Assembly (NCBI RefSeq): GCF_008932245.1 | Contig: NZ_CP034910.1 | Coordinates: 1,240,001-1,304,000 of the forward strand | Source of the DNA: Sinorhizobium alkalisoli | GTDB lineage: Bacteria > Pseudomonadota > Alphaproteobacteria > Rhizobiales > Rhizobiaceae | Reading direction: 5' to 3' | Length of the DNA: 64,000 bases | Shown: positions 33,445 to 42,057 of the stretch, piece by piece | Layout: each line of letters opens with the position of its first letter | How positions within the stretch are numbered: the stretch's first letter is position 1 | The notes under the pieces: generated by a model | Databases searched by the model: none | What the model saw: only the letters and a program-made list of their open reading frames with translations | Told to the model about the DNA's origin: nothing | Made by a program: the position numbers and the translations under genes

Positions 33445-36303
33445 ATGTCGGAGGAAACTGGGCAGCCGAGTTCACCTGCCGCAGTCGACGGGCAGGATTC
33501 GCATGCTCGCGACCTGATTGCGATCGTGACGGAGTTCGTACGCGAACTGCACTCGCAAAGGGCCAGCTCCATCGAGATCGCGCCCTCAAGCCGGATCGAA
33601 CGCGACCTCGGCATCGACAGTCTCGGCCGCACGGAACTGACCTTGCGGATCGAACGCGCCTTTCAGGTGAGATTGCCCGCCAACGCCATATCCGAAGCCG
33701 AGACGGTCTCCGATCTCGGTCGGGCGTTGGAACGGGCGCGGCCGGCGGGAAAGCGCGGCGTCATCCGCAAGAGTACGGCGTCGGCCCTGCCGACCGTTCC
33801 CGCCGCGAGCGAGGCTCGCACGCTCGTCGAAGCGCTCGAGTGGCACGAGAAGCGGCATCGCGACCGCTTGCACCTGACCCTGTTGGAAGACGAGACCACC
33901 ACGCTCGACACCCTCTCCTATGGCGAGCTCGCCGCGCGCGCGCGCCGGGTCGCCGCTGCCATCGTCCTCCGTGGCGTCGTGCCGGGTGATCGGGTCGCCT
34001 TGATGCTTCCGACCAGCGTCGATTTCTTCGTGGCCTTTTTTGGCATTCTCGACGCCGGCGCTGTCCCGGTGCCGATCTATCCTCCGACGCGCCTATCGCA
34101 ACTCGAAGAGCATGTGCGCCGCCAGGCCGGAATTCTCGGCAATGCCGGCGCTCGCCTGCTCATCACCATGCCGGAGGGCAGGCGGCTTGCCGGACTGCTC
34201 AAGGCGGTCGTGGAGCCGCTGAAGGCGGTCGATTGCGTCGCGGATATCGAGAGTGCGGCGTCCGAGAAAGAATTGCCCGGTCCGGCCGATCCGGGCGCGA
34301 CGGCGCTCATCCAATATACGTCCGGAAGCACCGGCGACCCGAAGGGCGTCGTGCTGAGCCACGCCAACCTGCTCGCGAACATTCGTGCGATGGGCGAGGC
34401 CATCCAGGCTGGCTCGAAGGACGTGTTTGTCAGCTGGTTGCCGCTTTATCATGATATGGGGCTGATCGGCGCATGGCTGGGCTGTCTCTATTTCGGCGCT
34501 CCGCTCTATGCGATGTCGCCCTTGAACTTTCTCACCAGGCCGGAAAGCTGGCTGTGGGCGATGCACAACTATCGGGCGACTTTGTCGGCATCGCCGAATT
34601 TCGGACTCGAGATTTGTCTCAACAAGCTTTCAGACCCCCTCCTGGAGGGCCTCGATCTCAGTTCCGTGCGGATGATCGCTAATGGGGCCGAGCCCGTGAG
34701 CGCCGCTACTCTGCGCCGCTTCAGCGAACGCTTCGGGCGCTTCGGCCTGTCTGCCCGGGCCTTGGCTCCGGTCTACGGGCTGGCGGAAAGTTCGGTCGGC
34801 CTTGCCTTTCCGCCGCTCGGACGCCCGCCCCTGATCGATCGGGTCAACCGGCGGGCATTGAGCACGCATGCCATCGCCGAAATCGCCAATGCGGAAGATC
34901 CGGCGCCGGTTGAAATTGTCGCCTGCGGCCAGCCCCTGCCGCGCCACGAAATTCGCATCGTCGACGATGCGGGCCGCGAGCTCGGCGAAAGGAGGGAAGG
35001 CGAACTTCAATTTCGTGGACCCTCCGCGACGGCCGGTTATTTCCGTGATGAAGAGAAGACGCGCGCGCTCTTTCACGACGATTGGCTCGACAGTGGAGAC
35101 CGCGCCTACATGGCCGGAGGCGACGTCTTCATCACCGGACGCGTCAAGGACATCATCATCCGTGCCGGGCGTCACCTCTATCCGCAGGAGATCGAGGCGG
35201 CCGTAGCCGCCGTTCCCGGCGTCCGCAAGGGAGGGGTCGCCGTCTTTGGTCAGGCCGATAGGGCGACGGGCACCGAGCGAGTGGTTGTCATTGCAGAAAC
35301 CGCTGAAACCGACCCGGATGCGAGCGCATCCATGCAGGAGCGCGTGATCGCGGCCACGACCGACATCGTCGGTAGCCCCGCCGACGAGGTGGTTCTGGTA
35401 CCGCCGCGGTCCGTACCCAAGACGTCGAGCGGCAAGATCCGCCGCGGCGCCGCGAAGGTGCTCTATGAAAGCGGGCGCATCGGGTCGGAGAACCGGCCCC
35501 TTCCGATGCAACTGTCGAGCCTGATGCTGCTCGGTATCGGCGCTCAAATGCGACGGCTGACGCGGCGGCTAAAGGAATTCCTCTTCGCGGTCTGGTGGTG
35601 GGCGGTACTCGGCGTCGCACTGTCGGCCGGCGCGGTCGCCGTCCTCGTGCTCCCCCGTCTCTCCTGGCGCTGGCATGCTGTTCGCTGGATTTGCCGCGCG
35701 GCACTCGCCGTAATGGGGGTACCGCTTGCCGCCAGCGGCGTCGAATGCGTTCCGAGGCAAGGGGCAATGCTTGCCTTCAATCACTCGAGTTACTTTGACG
35801 TATTCGTGCTTGCGGCGATCCTGCCTGGCGAGCCGGCGATCGTCGCCAAAAGGGAGCTTGCCGGGCATTTCCTCGCCGGTCCGCTATTGCGCCGTCTCCA
35901 AATTCCATTCGTCGAGCGCTACGACGTGTCGGAAAGTCTGGAAGATGCCAGCAGATTGACGGCTTTGGCCCGAGACGGGCGCGTCCTCGTCGTCTTCCCG
36001 GAAGGCACGTTCACCCGCAGGCCCGGGCTCACCGGCTTCTATCTGGGGGCGTTCAAGGTGGCGGCGGCCGCTGGACTGGCGATCCTGCCCGGCATCATAC
36101 GGGGAACGCGAACCGTACTTCGAGGCGAGCAATGGTTTCCGAGGCACGGTGCAATCAGCGTCGAGATTGCCGACGCCGTCGCGCCGTCCGGAACGAGTTT
36201 CGAGGCCGTCATCAACTTGCGCGATGCGGTTCGCGATGTAATCCTTAGCCGTTGTGGCGAACCCGATCTCGGCGGCTTGGCAAAGCCCGAGCCTCCGGCA
36301 TGA
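33445..36303 (+). CDS. ACP - acyl-AMP ligase - PlsC acyltransferase fusion protein
   Basis: 952 residues in three parts. Residues about 20-100 form an acyl-carrier domain with the phosphopantetheine serine in DLGIDSLGRTEL. Residues about 125-690 form a fatty acyl-AMP ligase (YTSGSTGDPKGV, PLYHDMGLIG, VYGLAESSVG, SGDRAYMAGGDVFITGRVKD). After hydrophobic segments near 710-760 comes a PlsC-type acyltransferase with NHSSYFD (the H-x4-D motif) and FPEGTF. It could charge fatty acid on its own carrier and transfer it to a lipid acceptor at the membrane. The start lacks a strong ribosome site. Confidence 0.85.
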   Translation: MSEETGQPSSPAAVDGQDSHARDLIAIVTEFVRELHSQRASSIEIAPSSRIERDLGIDSLGRTELTLRIERAFQVRLPANAISEAETVSDLGRALERARPAGKRGVIRKSTASALPTVPAASEARTLVEALEWHEKRHRDRLHLTLLEDETTTLDTLSYGELAARARRVAAAIVLRGVVPGDRVALMLPTSVDFFVAFFGILDAGAVPVPIYPPTRLSQLEEHVRRQAGILGNAGARLLITMPEGRRLAGLLKAVVEPLKAVDCVADIESAASEKELPGPADPGATALIQYTSGSTGDPKGVVLSHANLLANIRAMGEAIQAGSKDVFVSWLPLYHDMGLIGAWLGCLYFGAPLYAMSPLNFLTRPESWLWAMHNYRATLSASPNFGLEICLNKLSDPLLEGLDLSSVRMIANGAEPVSAATLRRFSERFGRFGLSARALAPVYGLAESSVGLAFPPLGRPPLIDRVNRRALSTHAIAEIANAEDPAPVEIVACGQPLPRHEIRIVDDAGRELGERREGELQFRGPSATAGYFRDEEKTRALFHDDWLDSGDRAYMAGGDVFITGRVKDIIIRAGRHLYPQEIEAAVAAVPGVRKGGVAVFGQADRATGTERVVVIAETAETDPDASASMQERVIAATTDIVGSPADEVVLVPPRSVPKTSSGKIRRGAAKVLYESGRIGSENRPLPMQLSSLMLLGIGAQMRRLTRRLKEFLFAVWWWAVLGVALSAGAVAVLVLPRLSWRWHAVRWICRAALAVMGVPLAASGVECVPRQGAMLAFNHSSYFDVFVLAAILPGEPAIVAKRELAGHFLAGPLLRRLQIPFVERYDVSESLEDASRLTALARDGRVLVVFPEGTFTRRPGLTGFYLGAFKVAAAAGLAILPGIIRGTRTVLRGEQWFPRHGAISVEIADAVAPSGTSFEAVINLRDAVRDVILSRCGEPDLGGLAKPEPPA

Positions 36304-36379
36304 CTCCATGATCGAAGCTATCATGGATCGGGAAGTCGGTTGATCGCGGAGTAGCGGAGCGAATTCCTGCCATTTGATT

Positions 36380-37149
36380 TCTTCGGGGCTGCACGGCGGA
36401 AGGCACTTTAGCTTCGCATCAACGCTTTCGATCATTTCGCTGACCCTTGGCTGGAGAGATTGTCCAAAACGACCACGTCACCGGGACGCAGTTCGGGCAG
36501 CAGCACCTCCTCGACGTAAGTCTCGAACAAAAGGCGGTTGACGAGCCTGTCGATGACAAGGGGGCGATGAAGCCGCGCACCGTCAGAGCCCTTATGAAGG
36601 TTGTCGTTTTCCAGTGACCATGAGGGACGCTGATGCGCAAACGTTCGCCTTTGCGGCTTCGACCGTAGCGGCGCGCCATGTTGGTGGAAACCCAGGTCTC
36701 ATCGATAAAAACGAGACGTTCCGGATCAAGGTCGAGTTGGCCGTCGAACCAGTCTTGCCGCCGCTTCAGGATGTCAGGTCGGTTTTGCTCCGAGGCATGC
36801 GCACTTTTTTGCGCGTCATGTTGTGCCGCTTGAAGAAACGCTGGATCGTCCCGAAGCCGAAGAAGAGACCCCGATCCGCCAGACTGCAGCGTACCTCTTC
36901 CAAGGTAGCGTCCCTCTCCGGGCCCAAGGCGTCGACGATAACACTCATATGTGCATCGATCCGACCCGAGCGACGATCGCCGCCAAGCGCCTTGGGCCGG
37001 GCGTCGCCCTGTTCTCGCTCCCGACTGCGGCAGCGACTGACACTGGCAGCGCTCACACCAAAACGTTCCGCTGCAGCTCGGTGCGACGGGCCCTGCGCGA
37101 CCGCCGCCAATACCCGGACCCGCAAATCCATCGATAAAGCCTTCGACAT
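36380..37149 (-). pseudogene. Decayed IS630-family transposase
   Basis: The N-terminal helix-turn-helix (LAAVAQGPSHRAAAERFGVS) begins at 37149. The frame shifts by -1 at a run of six A near 36805, where the next frame reads SAHASEQNRPDILKRR and the DDE segment RLVFIDETWVSTNMARRYG. A second frameshift lies near 36565, after which VLDNLSS is seen. Similarity stops soon after AKLKCLPPCSP (near 36400), so the last catalytic residue is missing. It cannot transpose by itself. Inverted repeat ends were not identified. Confidence 0.8.
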
Positions 37150-37220
37150 GTCCGCCGCCTCTACACGGCGAACATCTATGAATCAGACCAAAACTGATTT
37201 GCATAGCCAAAAAGAATCAA

Positions 37221-37374
37221 TCAGATCGGGTGCCGCTCTAGGTTCCGCCAGCCGAGCTTGACCACGTCGGAGCGTCTGACGCCCAAATTCAGCATCAGTT
37301 CCATTGCAAGCCGGGCTTGGTGTCCGGAAAGCCTTGGCTTATTCTTGTGCCCGATCCCGACGTCGAAAACAGCG
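37221..37374 (-). pseudogene. Fragment of a tyrosine recombinase (integrase)
   Basis: The minus-strand frame reads KPRLSGHQARLAMELMLNLG, then VRRSDVVKLGWRNLE and a stop. This matches the integrase core around the first catalytic arginine (typical pattern TGQRRSDVVRLGW). Only about 50 residues remain, between the IS630 remnant and hipA. Not in any long open frame. Confidence 0.6.
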
Positions 37375-37375
37375 G

Positions 37376-38638
37376 CTAAATCGACAACCTGACTAGTTTG
37401 GCGCGGCCTGCGATCAAGTCCGCAACGTGATTTATCCTAGCGGAATCGATGAAGAGGTCTGAGATGTCTTCCAATACTCTCGCTACGGCCTCAGCGGTGG
37501 AGTCGACCAAGTGTGTAATTCGGCGGCGCACCAAAGGTAAGCCAACTCCAGCTTCCTTCGCATAAGCCTGCCATCCATCCGCGTCCATCTCGGCAAGCGT
37601 GGCACGTTTCCCGATCCTCATGGCCATTTTCGGTGAAAGGTCTGGATAGGCGACCGTAGAAAGCAGATCGTACAGCGGAGCCAATCTCGGTCCATGATCG
37701 TCGTAGAGGATCGAGAAATTCTTGCCGTGGGCGTCGGCGTTTCCGACAACCAGGTTGAAGATTGCGGCGTCCAGCAGTTTCAACACATCTGTAGCGGGGC
37801 GCGCTGATACTCGCCGCAACAGCTCAAAACAGTCCTTGAATGTCGGCCCGCCTTCGCTGGCGTATTTCGTTTCAGGCGGCACGCCTAGCGCCTGGCAAAA
37901 ATCTTCCTGGTGTATGCGGCGCACGGCGCCGCTGGCATCGCGGACACGGTCATATCTTTCGACCAGAAGAAACGAGCGTCCTTCCGCAGACCGCGGTTCG
38001 ACGGGGGCGACGTCTAGGCCGATTGTGGCGCCGAGCTTCATAGCGAAGGCTTCGTTTTCGGTCGTCCCTGGGAAGCGCGCGATCGGCGGCTTAAGTATGT
38101 GCGTGGTCGCCTGGCCGGGAAGCGGAAGCGCGATCCGCCCATCAATCAGAACAACTGGCACTTTCGATTGGGCGCCGGCCAACGATAGTCTCAAGCCTTC
38201 CTCGCCGGCCAGTAGCGGCCGCGTAGGAAGTGCGTCTAGCACGCGGACGATTCCTGCGTCGTCCAGAGGCGTCGGCTGCTGGTCCGCAATCGGTCCGGTC
38301 TCTATGGGTTCCTGATTGTCCGGCAAGAGTTGAAGAGCGCCGGCAACATCGCCGCCCAAGCGATCGAGTAGCGCGAAATCATTTGCAGGTGAGACGCCCA
38401 GTGCTTGCGCTGCAACCAGGCGCTGGCGTTCTTCGGGCAGTAGGCCGCCAAAAAATGGTCTGCATTCACGACGGGAAAAACGCTCCGGGCGCTTCGGTAG
38501 GGAGGCTGAAAGCGGAAGTGTGCTTTCATCTTCGATCCAAGCTTCAGCGTAGGCGAAGCCGATATCGCCGTGCCGATCCTGGGTGAATTGCCCGACAATT
38601 CGACCATTCCACCAGACGTTGAGGACCCTTGCCGTCAT
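37376..38638 (-). CDS. hipA: HipA family serine/threonine kinase toxin
   Basis: 420 residues. It has the HipA N-terminal domain, the P-loop-like SLAGAQSKVPV, QEDFCQALG, the catalytic segment GNADAHGKNFSILY and the metal-binding LAPLYDLLST. HipA of E. coli phosphorylates glutamyl-tRNA synthetase and causes growth arrest; the target here may differ. The start overlaps the hipB stop as ATGA. It abuts mobile-element debris, fitting an acquired module. Confidence 0.92.
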   Translation of the reverse strand: MTARVLNVWWNGRIVGQFTQDRHGDIGFAYAEAWIEDESTLPLSASLPKRPERFSRRECRPFFGGLLPEERQRLVAAQALGVSPANDFALLDRLGGDVAGALQLLPDNQEPIETGPIADQQPTPLDDAGIVRVLDALPTRPLLAGEEGLRLSLAGAQSKVPVVLIDGRIALPLPGQATTHILKPPIARFPGTTENEAFAMKLGATIGLDVAPVEPRSAEGRSFLLVERYDRVRDASGAVRRIHQEDFCQALGVPPETKYASEGGPTFKDCFELLRRVSARPATDVLKLLDAAIFNLVVGNADAHGKNFSILYDDHGPRLAPLYDLLSTVAYPDLSPKMAMRIGKRATLAEMDADGWQAYAKEAGVGLPLVRRRITHLVDSTAEAVARVLEDISDLFIDSARINHVADLIAGRAKLVRLSI

Positions 38639-38868
38639 TGTCTGCGCTCACCAGGAGCCAGAATATCGACCGAACAGCCGAGCGTTTGCAGAACCTGCAA
38701 CACTTTTCCTATCTGAGCTGTCGGCTTACCGGCTTCGAGATCGACAATGAACCGGAGCCCGACGCCAGCAACGCCTGCAAGCTCGTCCTGCCGCAAGTTT
38801 TGCTCCTTGCGAGCACTTCGGACCAGCGCGCCGATATCAGATGGAGTTTTAACCCGTTTTGCCATCAT
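38635..38868 (-). CDS. hipB: HipB family antitoxin (XRE helix-turn-helix)
   Basis: 77 residues. XRE helix-turn-helix LVRSARKEQNLRQDELAGVA with GVGLRFIVDLEAGKPTAQIG. It is expected to neutralise HipA and repress the operon. The ATG lies two bases from the first palindrome, so repressor binding would cover the translation start. Translation may begin at 38868 or 38865. Confidence 0.9.
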   Translation of the reverse strand: MMAKRVKTPSDIGALVRSARKEQNLRQDELAGVAGVGLRFIVDLEAGKPTAQIGKVLQVLQTLGCSVDILAPGERRQ

Positions 38869-38869
38869 T

Positions 38870-38889
38870 ATTTTCCCGCTCGGGAAAAT
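38870..38889. promoter_or_regulatory. hipBA operator 1
   Basis: Perfect 9+2+9 palindrome of the form ATTTTCCCG-CT-CGGGAAAAT, directly upstream of the hipB start. Confidence 0.8.
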
Positions 38890-38918
38890 AGCAGCATGTT
38901 GGCTGCTCTGTCGAGTTA

Positions 38919-38938
38919 ATATTCCCGAACGGGAAAAT
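38919..38938. promoter_or_regulatory. hipBA operator 2
   Basis: Same palindrome with one change (centre AA), 49 bp from operator 1. Confidence 0.78.
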
Positions 38939-38968
38939 TAACGTGGTCGGATGATATCTTCCACAGAT

Positions 38969-38988
38969 AATTTCCCGATCGGTAAATT
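38969..38988. promoter_or_regulatory. hipBA operator 3
   Basis: More diverged copy, AATTTCCCG-AT-CGGTAAATT, 50 bp from operator 2. Confidence 0.7.
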
Positions 38989-39341
38989 TTGTAGAGGGTT
39001 GGCTCAGCGCGGCCAATCAATTGATGCGAATAAGCGGCGCTTGTGAAAACCGAGTCCGGTTTCGATCATGCCAGTTTATCAAGCATAGAAATTGGCACCA
39101 TTCGTCGCGATCGCATCCTTCAGAGAAGCCCTGCTTCAGGCGCACAGTTTGAATCGACAGAGCGGCCGGCTTGTTGTCCGGTCGTGTCCGGCTGGCTAGG
39201 CCGTAGGCACTGGCTACGCCGCGCGTCAGCCGCGCAAACACTCCGCTCCGCGTAAGCCAACAGAATTGCTTCATTTAACCAGGAAGGCTCCAGCCACGCC
39301 GCCTGCGCTCGGGTCCTTTGATGCCTGGGCGATTAATCCGT
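38989..39341. other. Gap between hipBA operators and the stress protein gene
   Basis: About 350 bases. An 85-codon minus-strand frame (39017-39274) exists, but it has no recognisable family or ribosome site and a poor composition. I see no supported feature. Confidence 0.3.
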
Positions 39342-39863
39342 TCAGCGAACAACAACGACCGAGCAAGGGGCGTATTGAACGACCTTTTGCGATACGCTTC
39401 CAACGAGCAGTCCCCGCAAACGGCCAAGCCCTCGGCTGCCGACAACGATCAGGTCGGCGCCGACTTCGTCGGCCACCGACAGTATGGTCTCGGCATAGTC
39501 GCCCGGCTCGACGCGGGTGTCTACTGTGCCGACGCCGAGAGTCCGGGCATTTTCGGCAGCGTCCCGCGCGATCTGGTCTCCAAGGACTGAAACCGCTTGT
39601 GGAATATCGCCCTGCGACGCTTGAAAGAACTCGTTCATCGAGGCGGGAACGCGCCCGAGTTGGGGCATGGTGTAGGCAGATACGCGGCGGACCAGATGTT
39701 CCGCATCGGCAAGGCGATTTGCCTCTTCAGCTCTGAGGCCATGCAGAATGACGTGAAGAACCGTGAGCCGCGCATTGGCGGCCTTGGCGAGATCCGCCGC
39801 CATGGTTACTGCGTCGTGGGCCTTGTCCGATCCGTCGGTGGCGACAAGAATGTGCTTGGTCAT
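39342..39863 (-). CDS. Universal stress protein (UspA family)
   Basis: 173 residues, single Usp domain. The N-terminus HILVATDGSDKAHDAV and the ATP-binding motif VVGSRGLGRLRGLLVGSVSQKV (G-2x-G-9x-G-S) are present, so it is of the nucleotide-binding type. The ribosome site GGAGGAGGG is strong. It lies 93 bases after the E2-like gene on the same strand. A weak FixK-like box is found between them. Confidence 0.93.
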   Translation of the reverse strand: MTKHILVATDGSDKAHDAVTMAADLAKAANARLTVLHVILHGLRAEEANRLADAEHLVRRVSAYTMPQLGRVPASMNEFFQASQGDIPQAVSVLGDQIARDAAENARTLGVGTVDTRVEPGDYAETILSVADEVGADLIVVGSRGLGRLRGLLVGSVSQKVVQYAPCSVVVVR

Positions 39864-39912
39864 TTACACCCTCCTCCATATCGAGAGCCTCGCGCGTCGC
39901 CGACGCAATTCA

Positions 39913-39926
39913 ATGATTCCCGTCAA
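39913..39926. promoter_or_regulatory. Weak FNR/FixK-like box upstream of the stress protein
   Basis: Read on the minus strand: TTGAC-GGGA-ATCAT, two mismatches to TTGAT-N4-ATCAA, about 55 bases before the usp start. Confidence 0.3.
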
Positions 39927-39956
39927 AGAGCCGAGGACGGGCGAGCTCTGGATTTC

Positions 39957-41120
39957 TCAGAGTGCTTCAGGCTCCGAAAGCAGTCGGGACAAGCAGGCAA
40001 GGAACTCGGCCGCCCGCGGCGCGTGGCTGACCCTTTGATCGCCGGCGACCGTCACCTGGATTACCTGCCGAACACAGACGGTATCGGCAATTGCCCAGGG
40101 GCGGGGGCCGGGCGTGCCGCAGGCGATGATTGAGACCTGCGGCGGATGGATCAAAGGAAAAATGATGTCGGCATTGCCGTCGCCTATATTGTTCAGGATG
40201 ACGGTCGCGTCCGTTATCTCCGATCTGCGCAACCGGCCGAGCCTGGCGCGGGGTGCAAGCTCAGCGATCGCCTCCATCAGTTCGTCGACGCTCTTCGAGT
40301 CCGCGTCGCGGATGGCCGGTGCGACCAGGCCGCCGCCGCGCAGCGGCGTCGCAAGTCCCATATGGACGGCGGATGATGGCCGGAAGCCTCTCTCGCCGTA
40401 ATGACCGTTGAGATCCGGCACATCCTTCAGCGCGAGTGCCGTCGCCTTCATCAGCGGCGCCAGGTAGAGGAGCCGGTTCTTGGCCCTCCGGCCGGCGTTC
40501 GCCGCCCCCACCCAGTCGAGGAGCGGCGTGGCGTCGATGGCATGGGACACCCAGTAATGTGGTATCTCGCGCTGCGACCGCAGCATGGCGATAGCGGCTG
40601 CCTTGCGAAGGTCATCGCGAACGGGCCACAGGCGGCGCTTCGAGGTTCGCGGTTCCTGGTCATCGTCGCCTGGGACCACGGCCGTGCTGGCGCCGTTCGC
40701 GACGACGGGCCAAACAGGGGGAAATCCGTGTACCGTGTGCATGCCGGGGTACTGCAATCCGGCGGACGAGCGCTGTGTCGGACGTAGCCACACTGTGGAC
40801 GGCCGTGCGGACCCGCGCCGCTCATAGGGATGTCTCGCGACCGCGCCGCTTGCTTTAGCGGCACGCAGGGGGCGATCGGCTTCCTCGGAGCTGAAAATCG
40901 TTGCCAGAACGGTTCCGACTTCGATCTGCCGCCCCGGCTGCACACGCTGTTCTCCGATGACGCCCTCGTCGAAGGCTTCGATCTCTATGGCGCCCGTCTG
41001 CGTCTCAGCGAGAGCAATGACATCGCCCCGCTTGATGTGATCGCCGGGTTGCTTGAACCACTCGACGAGGGTTGCGGCCTCGATTTCGGCCGCAAGCGTC
41101 GGCATCTTGAACTCGATCAT
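39957..41120 (-). CDS. E2 (dihydrolipoamide acyltransferase)-like protein lacking catalytic residues
   Basis: 387 residues. An N-terminal lipoyl-like domain (1-80, IEFKMPTLAAEIEAATLVEWFKQPGDHIKRGDVIALAE) leads through a disordered linker to a 2-oxoacid dehydrogenase acyltransferase domain (from about 165). At the lipoyl turn, where ETDKA is expected, it has ETQTGA, so the lysine is missing. At the active site, DHRVxDG is replaced by DQRVSHA, so the catalytic His and Asp are missing. It is probably not a working E2; a scaffold, decoy or regulatory protein is possible. There are no E1 or E3 genes nearby. The start is chosen by homology and an AGGAAGG upstream. Confidence 0.8.
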   Translation of the reverse strand: MIEFKMPTLAAEIEAATLVEWFKQPGDHIKRGDVIALAETQTGAIEIEAFDEGVIGEQRVQPGRQIEVGTVLATIFSSEEADRPLRAAKASGAVARHPYERRGSARPSTVWLRPTQRSSAGLQYPGMHTVHGFPPVWPVVANGASTAVVPGDDDQEPRTSKRRLWPVRDDLRKAAAIAMLRSQREIPHYWVSHAIDATPLLDWVGAANAGRRAKNRLLYLAPLMKATALALKDVPDLNGHYGERGFRPSSAVHMGLATPLRGGGLVAPAIRDADSKSVDELMEAIAELAPRARLGRLRRSEITDATVILNNIGDGNADIIFPLIHPPQVSIIACGTPGPRPWAIADTVCVRQVIQVTVAGDQRVSHAPRAAEFLACLSRLLSEPEAL

Positions 41121-41384
41121 CGTCGCATCGCCTTCCTGACTTGCGCAATGTCTCGTCTGGCGCACGCGCAGGCGAAAAGCCCGCACGGGTGGCCGGATGT
41201 CCCGCCCGCGTCCGAAGCTATCGGCAGGACGCCGAATAATAGCGATCTGCGGCGCGCTTGACGAGATCGCTTTGAACGGCGTCATTGGCCGTGTTCATTG
41301 CGACCGTTTCCGACCCCAAATGGCACCATTTTCCTGTTATGATATGCGGATCGAGGCCAATATGACACCAAGGATCGATGATCC

Positions 41385-42053
41385 ATGGCCCCAGATCGAA
41401 CCGACGTTATCGAAGTTGAGATCCCGCCCCACCGGTTGCCGGGGTTTCTCCGCCTGCCGGAGAGGCCGCGCGGCGTGATCGTGTTTGCGCATGGCAGCGG
41501 ATCGAGCCGCCACAGCCCACGAAACACCTATGTGGCGGAGGCCTTGCGGAGACGGGGCTTCGCCACGCTGCTTTTCGACCTCCTGAGCGGGCGGGAAGCA
41601 GAGAACCGCGCCAATGTCTTCGATATTCGTCTTCTGGCCGATCGTCTTGTCGACGCATGCAGCTGGGTTGCGACGGCACCCGGCGCCCGTGGGCTGGCGA
41701 TCGGCCTTTTCGGGGCGAGCACCGGCGCGGCCGCCGCTCTCGTGGCGGCGGCGGAACTTGGCGATCGGGTGTTTGCGGTTGTCTCGCGTGGCGGAAGACC
41801 GGACTTGGCAGCGGCAGTGCTCGAAGGCGTCGGTACGCCGACGCTGCTCGTCGTTGGAGGGGACGACGAGGATGTCCTTCGGTTGAATCGTGCGGCCTTG
41901 GCAAAGATCGCGGGCCCCAAGAGGCTGGAGATCATCCCGGGCGCGACGCATCTGTTCTCGGAACCAGGTGCGCTCGATGCGGTTATCGAAGCAGCGGCCG
42001 ATTGGTTTGAAAGCCATTGCGGCCGCAACGGCAGGACAGAGAGCGGAGGGTAG
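41385..42053 (+). CDS. Alpha/beta hydrolase (dienelactone hydrolase-like)
   Basis: 222 residues. Nucleophile elbow GLFGASTGAAAAL (serine), acid in VVGGDDEDV and histidine in PGATHLFSEPG complete a catalytic triad; HGSGSSRHSPRN forms the oxyanion region. I recall hydrolases of this type paired with phosphoribosyltransferase genes, as here; the next gene begins 4 bases after the stop. The substrate is unknown. Confidence 0.85.
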   Translation: MAPDRTDVIEVEIPPHRLPGFLRLPERPRGVIVFAHGSGSSRHSPRNTYVAEALRRRGFATLLFDLLSGREAENRANVFDIRLLADRLVDACSWVATAPGARGLAIGLFGASTGAAAALVAAAELGDRVFAVVSRGGRPDLAAAVLEGVGTPTLLVVGGDDEDVLRLNRAALAKIAGPKRLEIIPGATHLFSEPGALDAVIEAAADWFESHCGRNGRTESGG

Positions 42054-42057
42054 CGCG

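Noticed and set aside
39008..39026. TTGATGCGAATAA as a FixK box
   Set aside because: Second half-site does not match (ATAAG), and no gene start is at a suitable distance.
39017..39274. 85-codon minus-strand frame between hipB operators and the stress protein
   Set aside because: No ribosome site, no family, odd composition rich in Arg, Cys and Trp.
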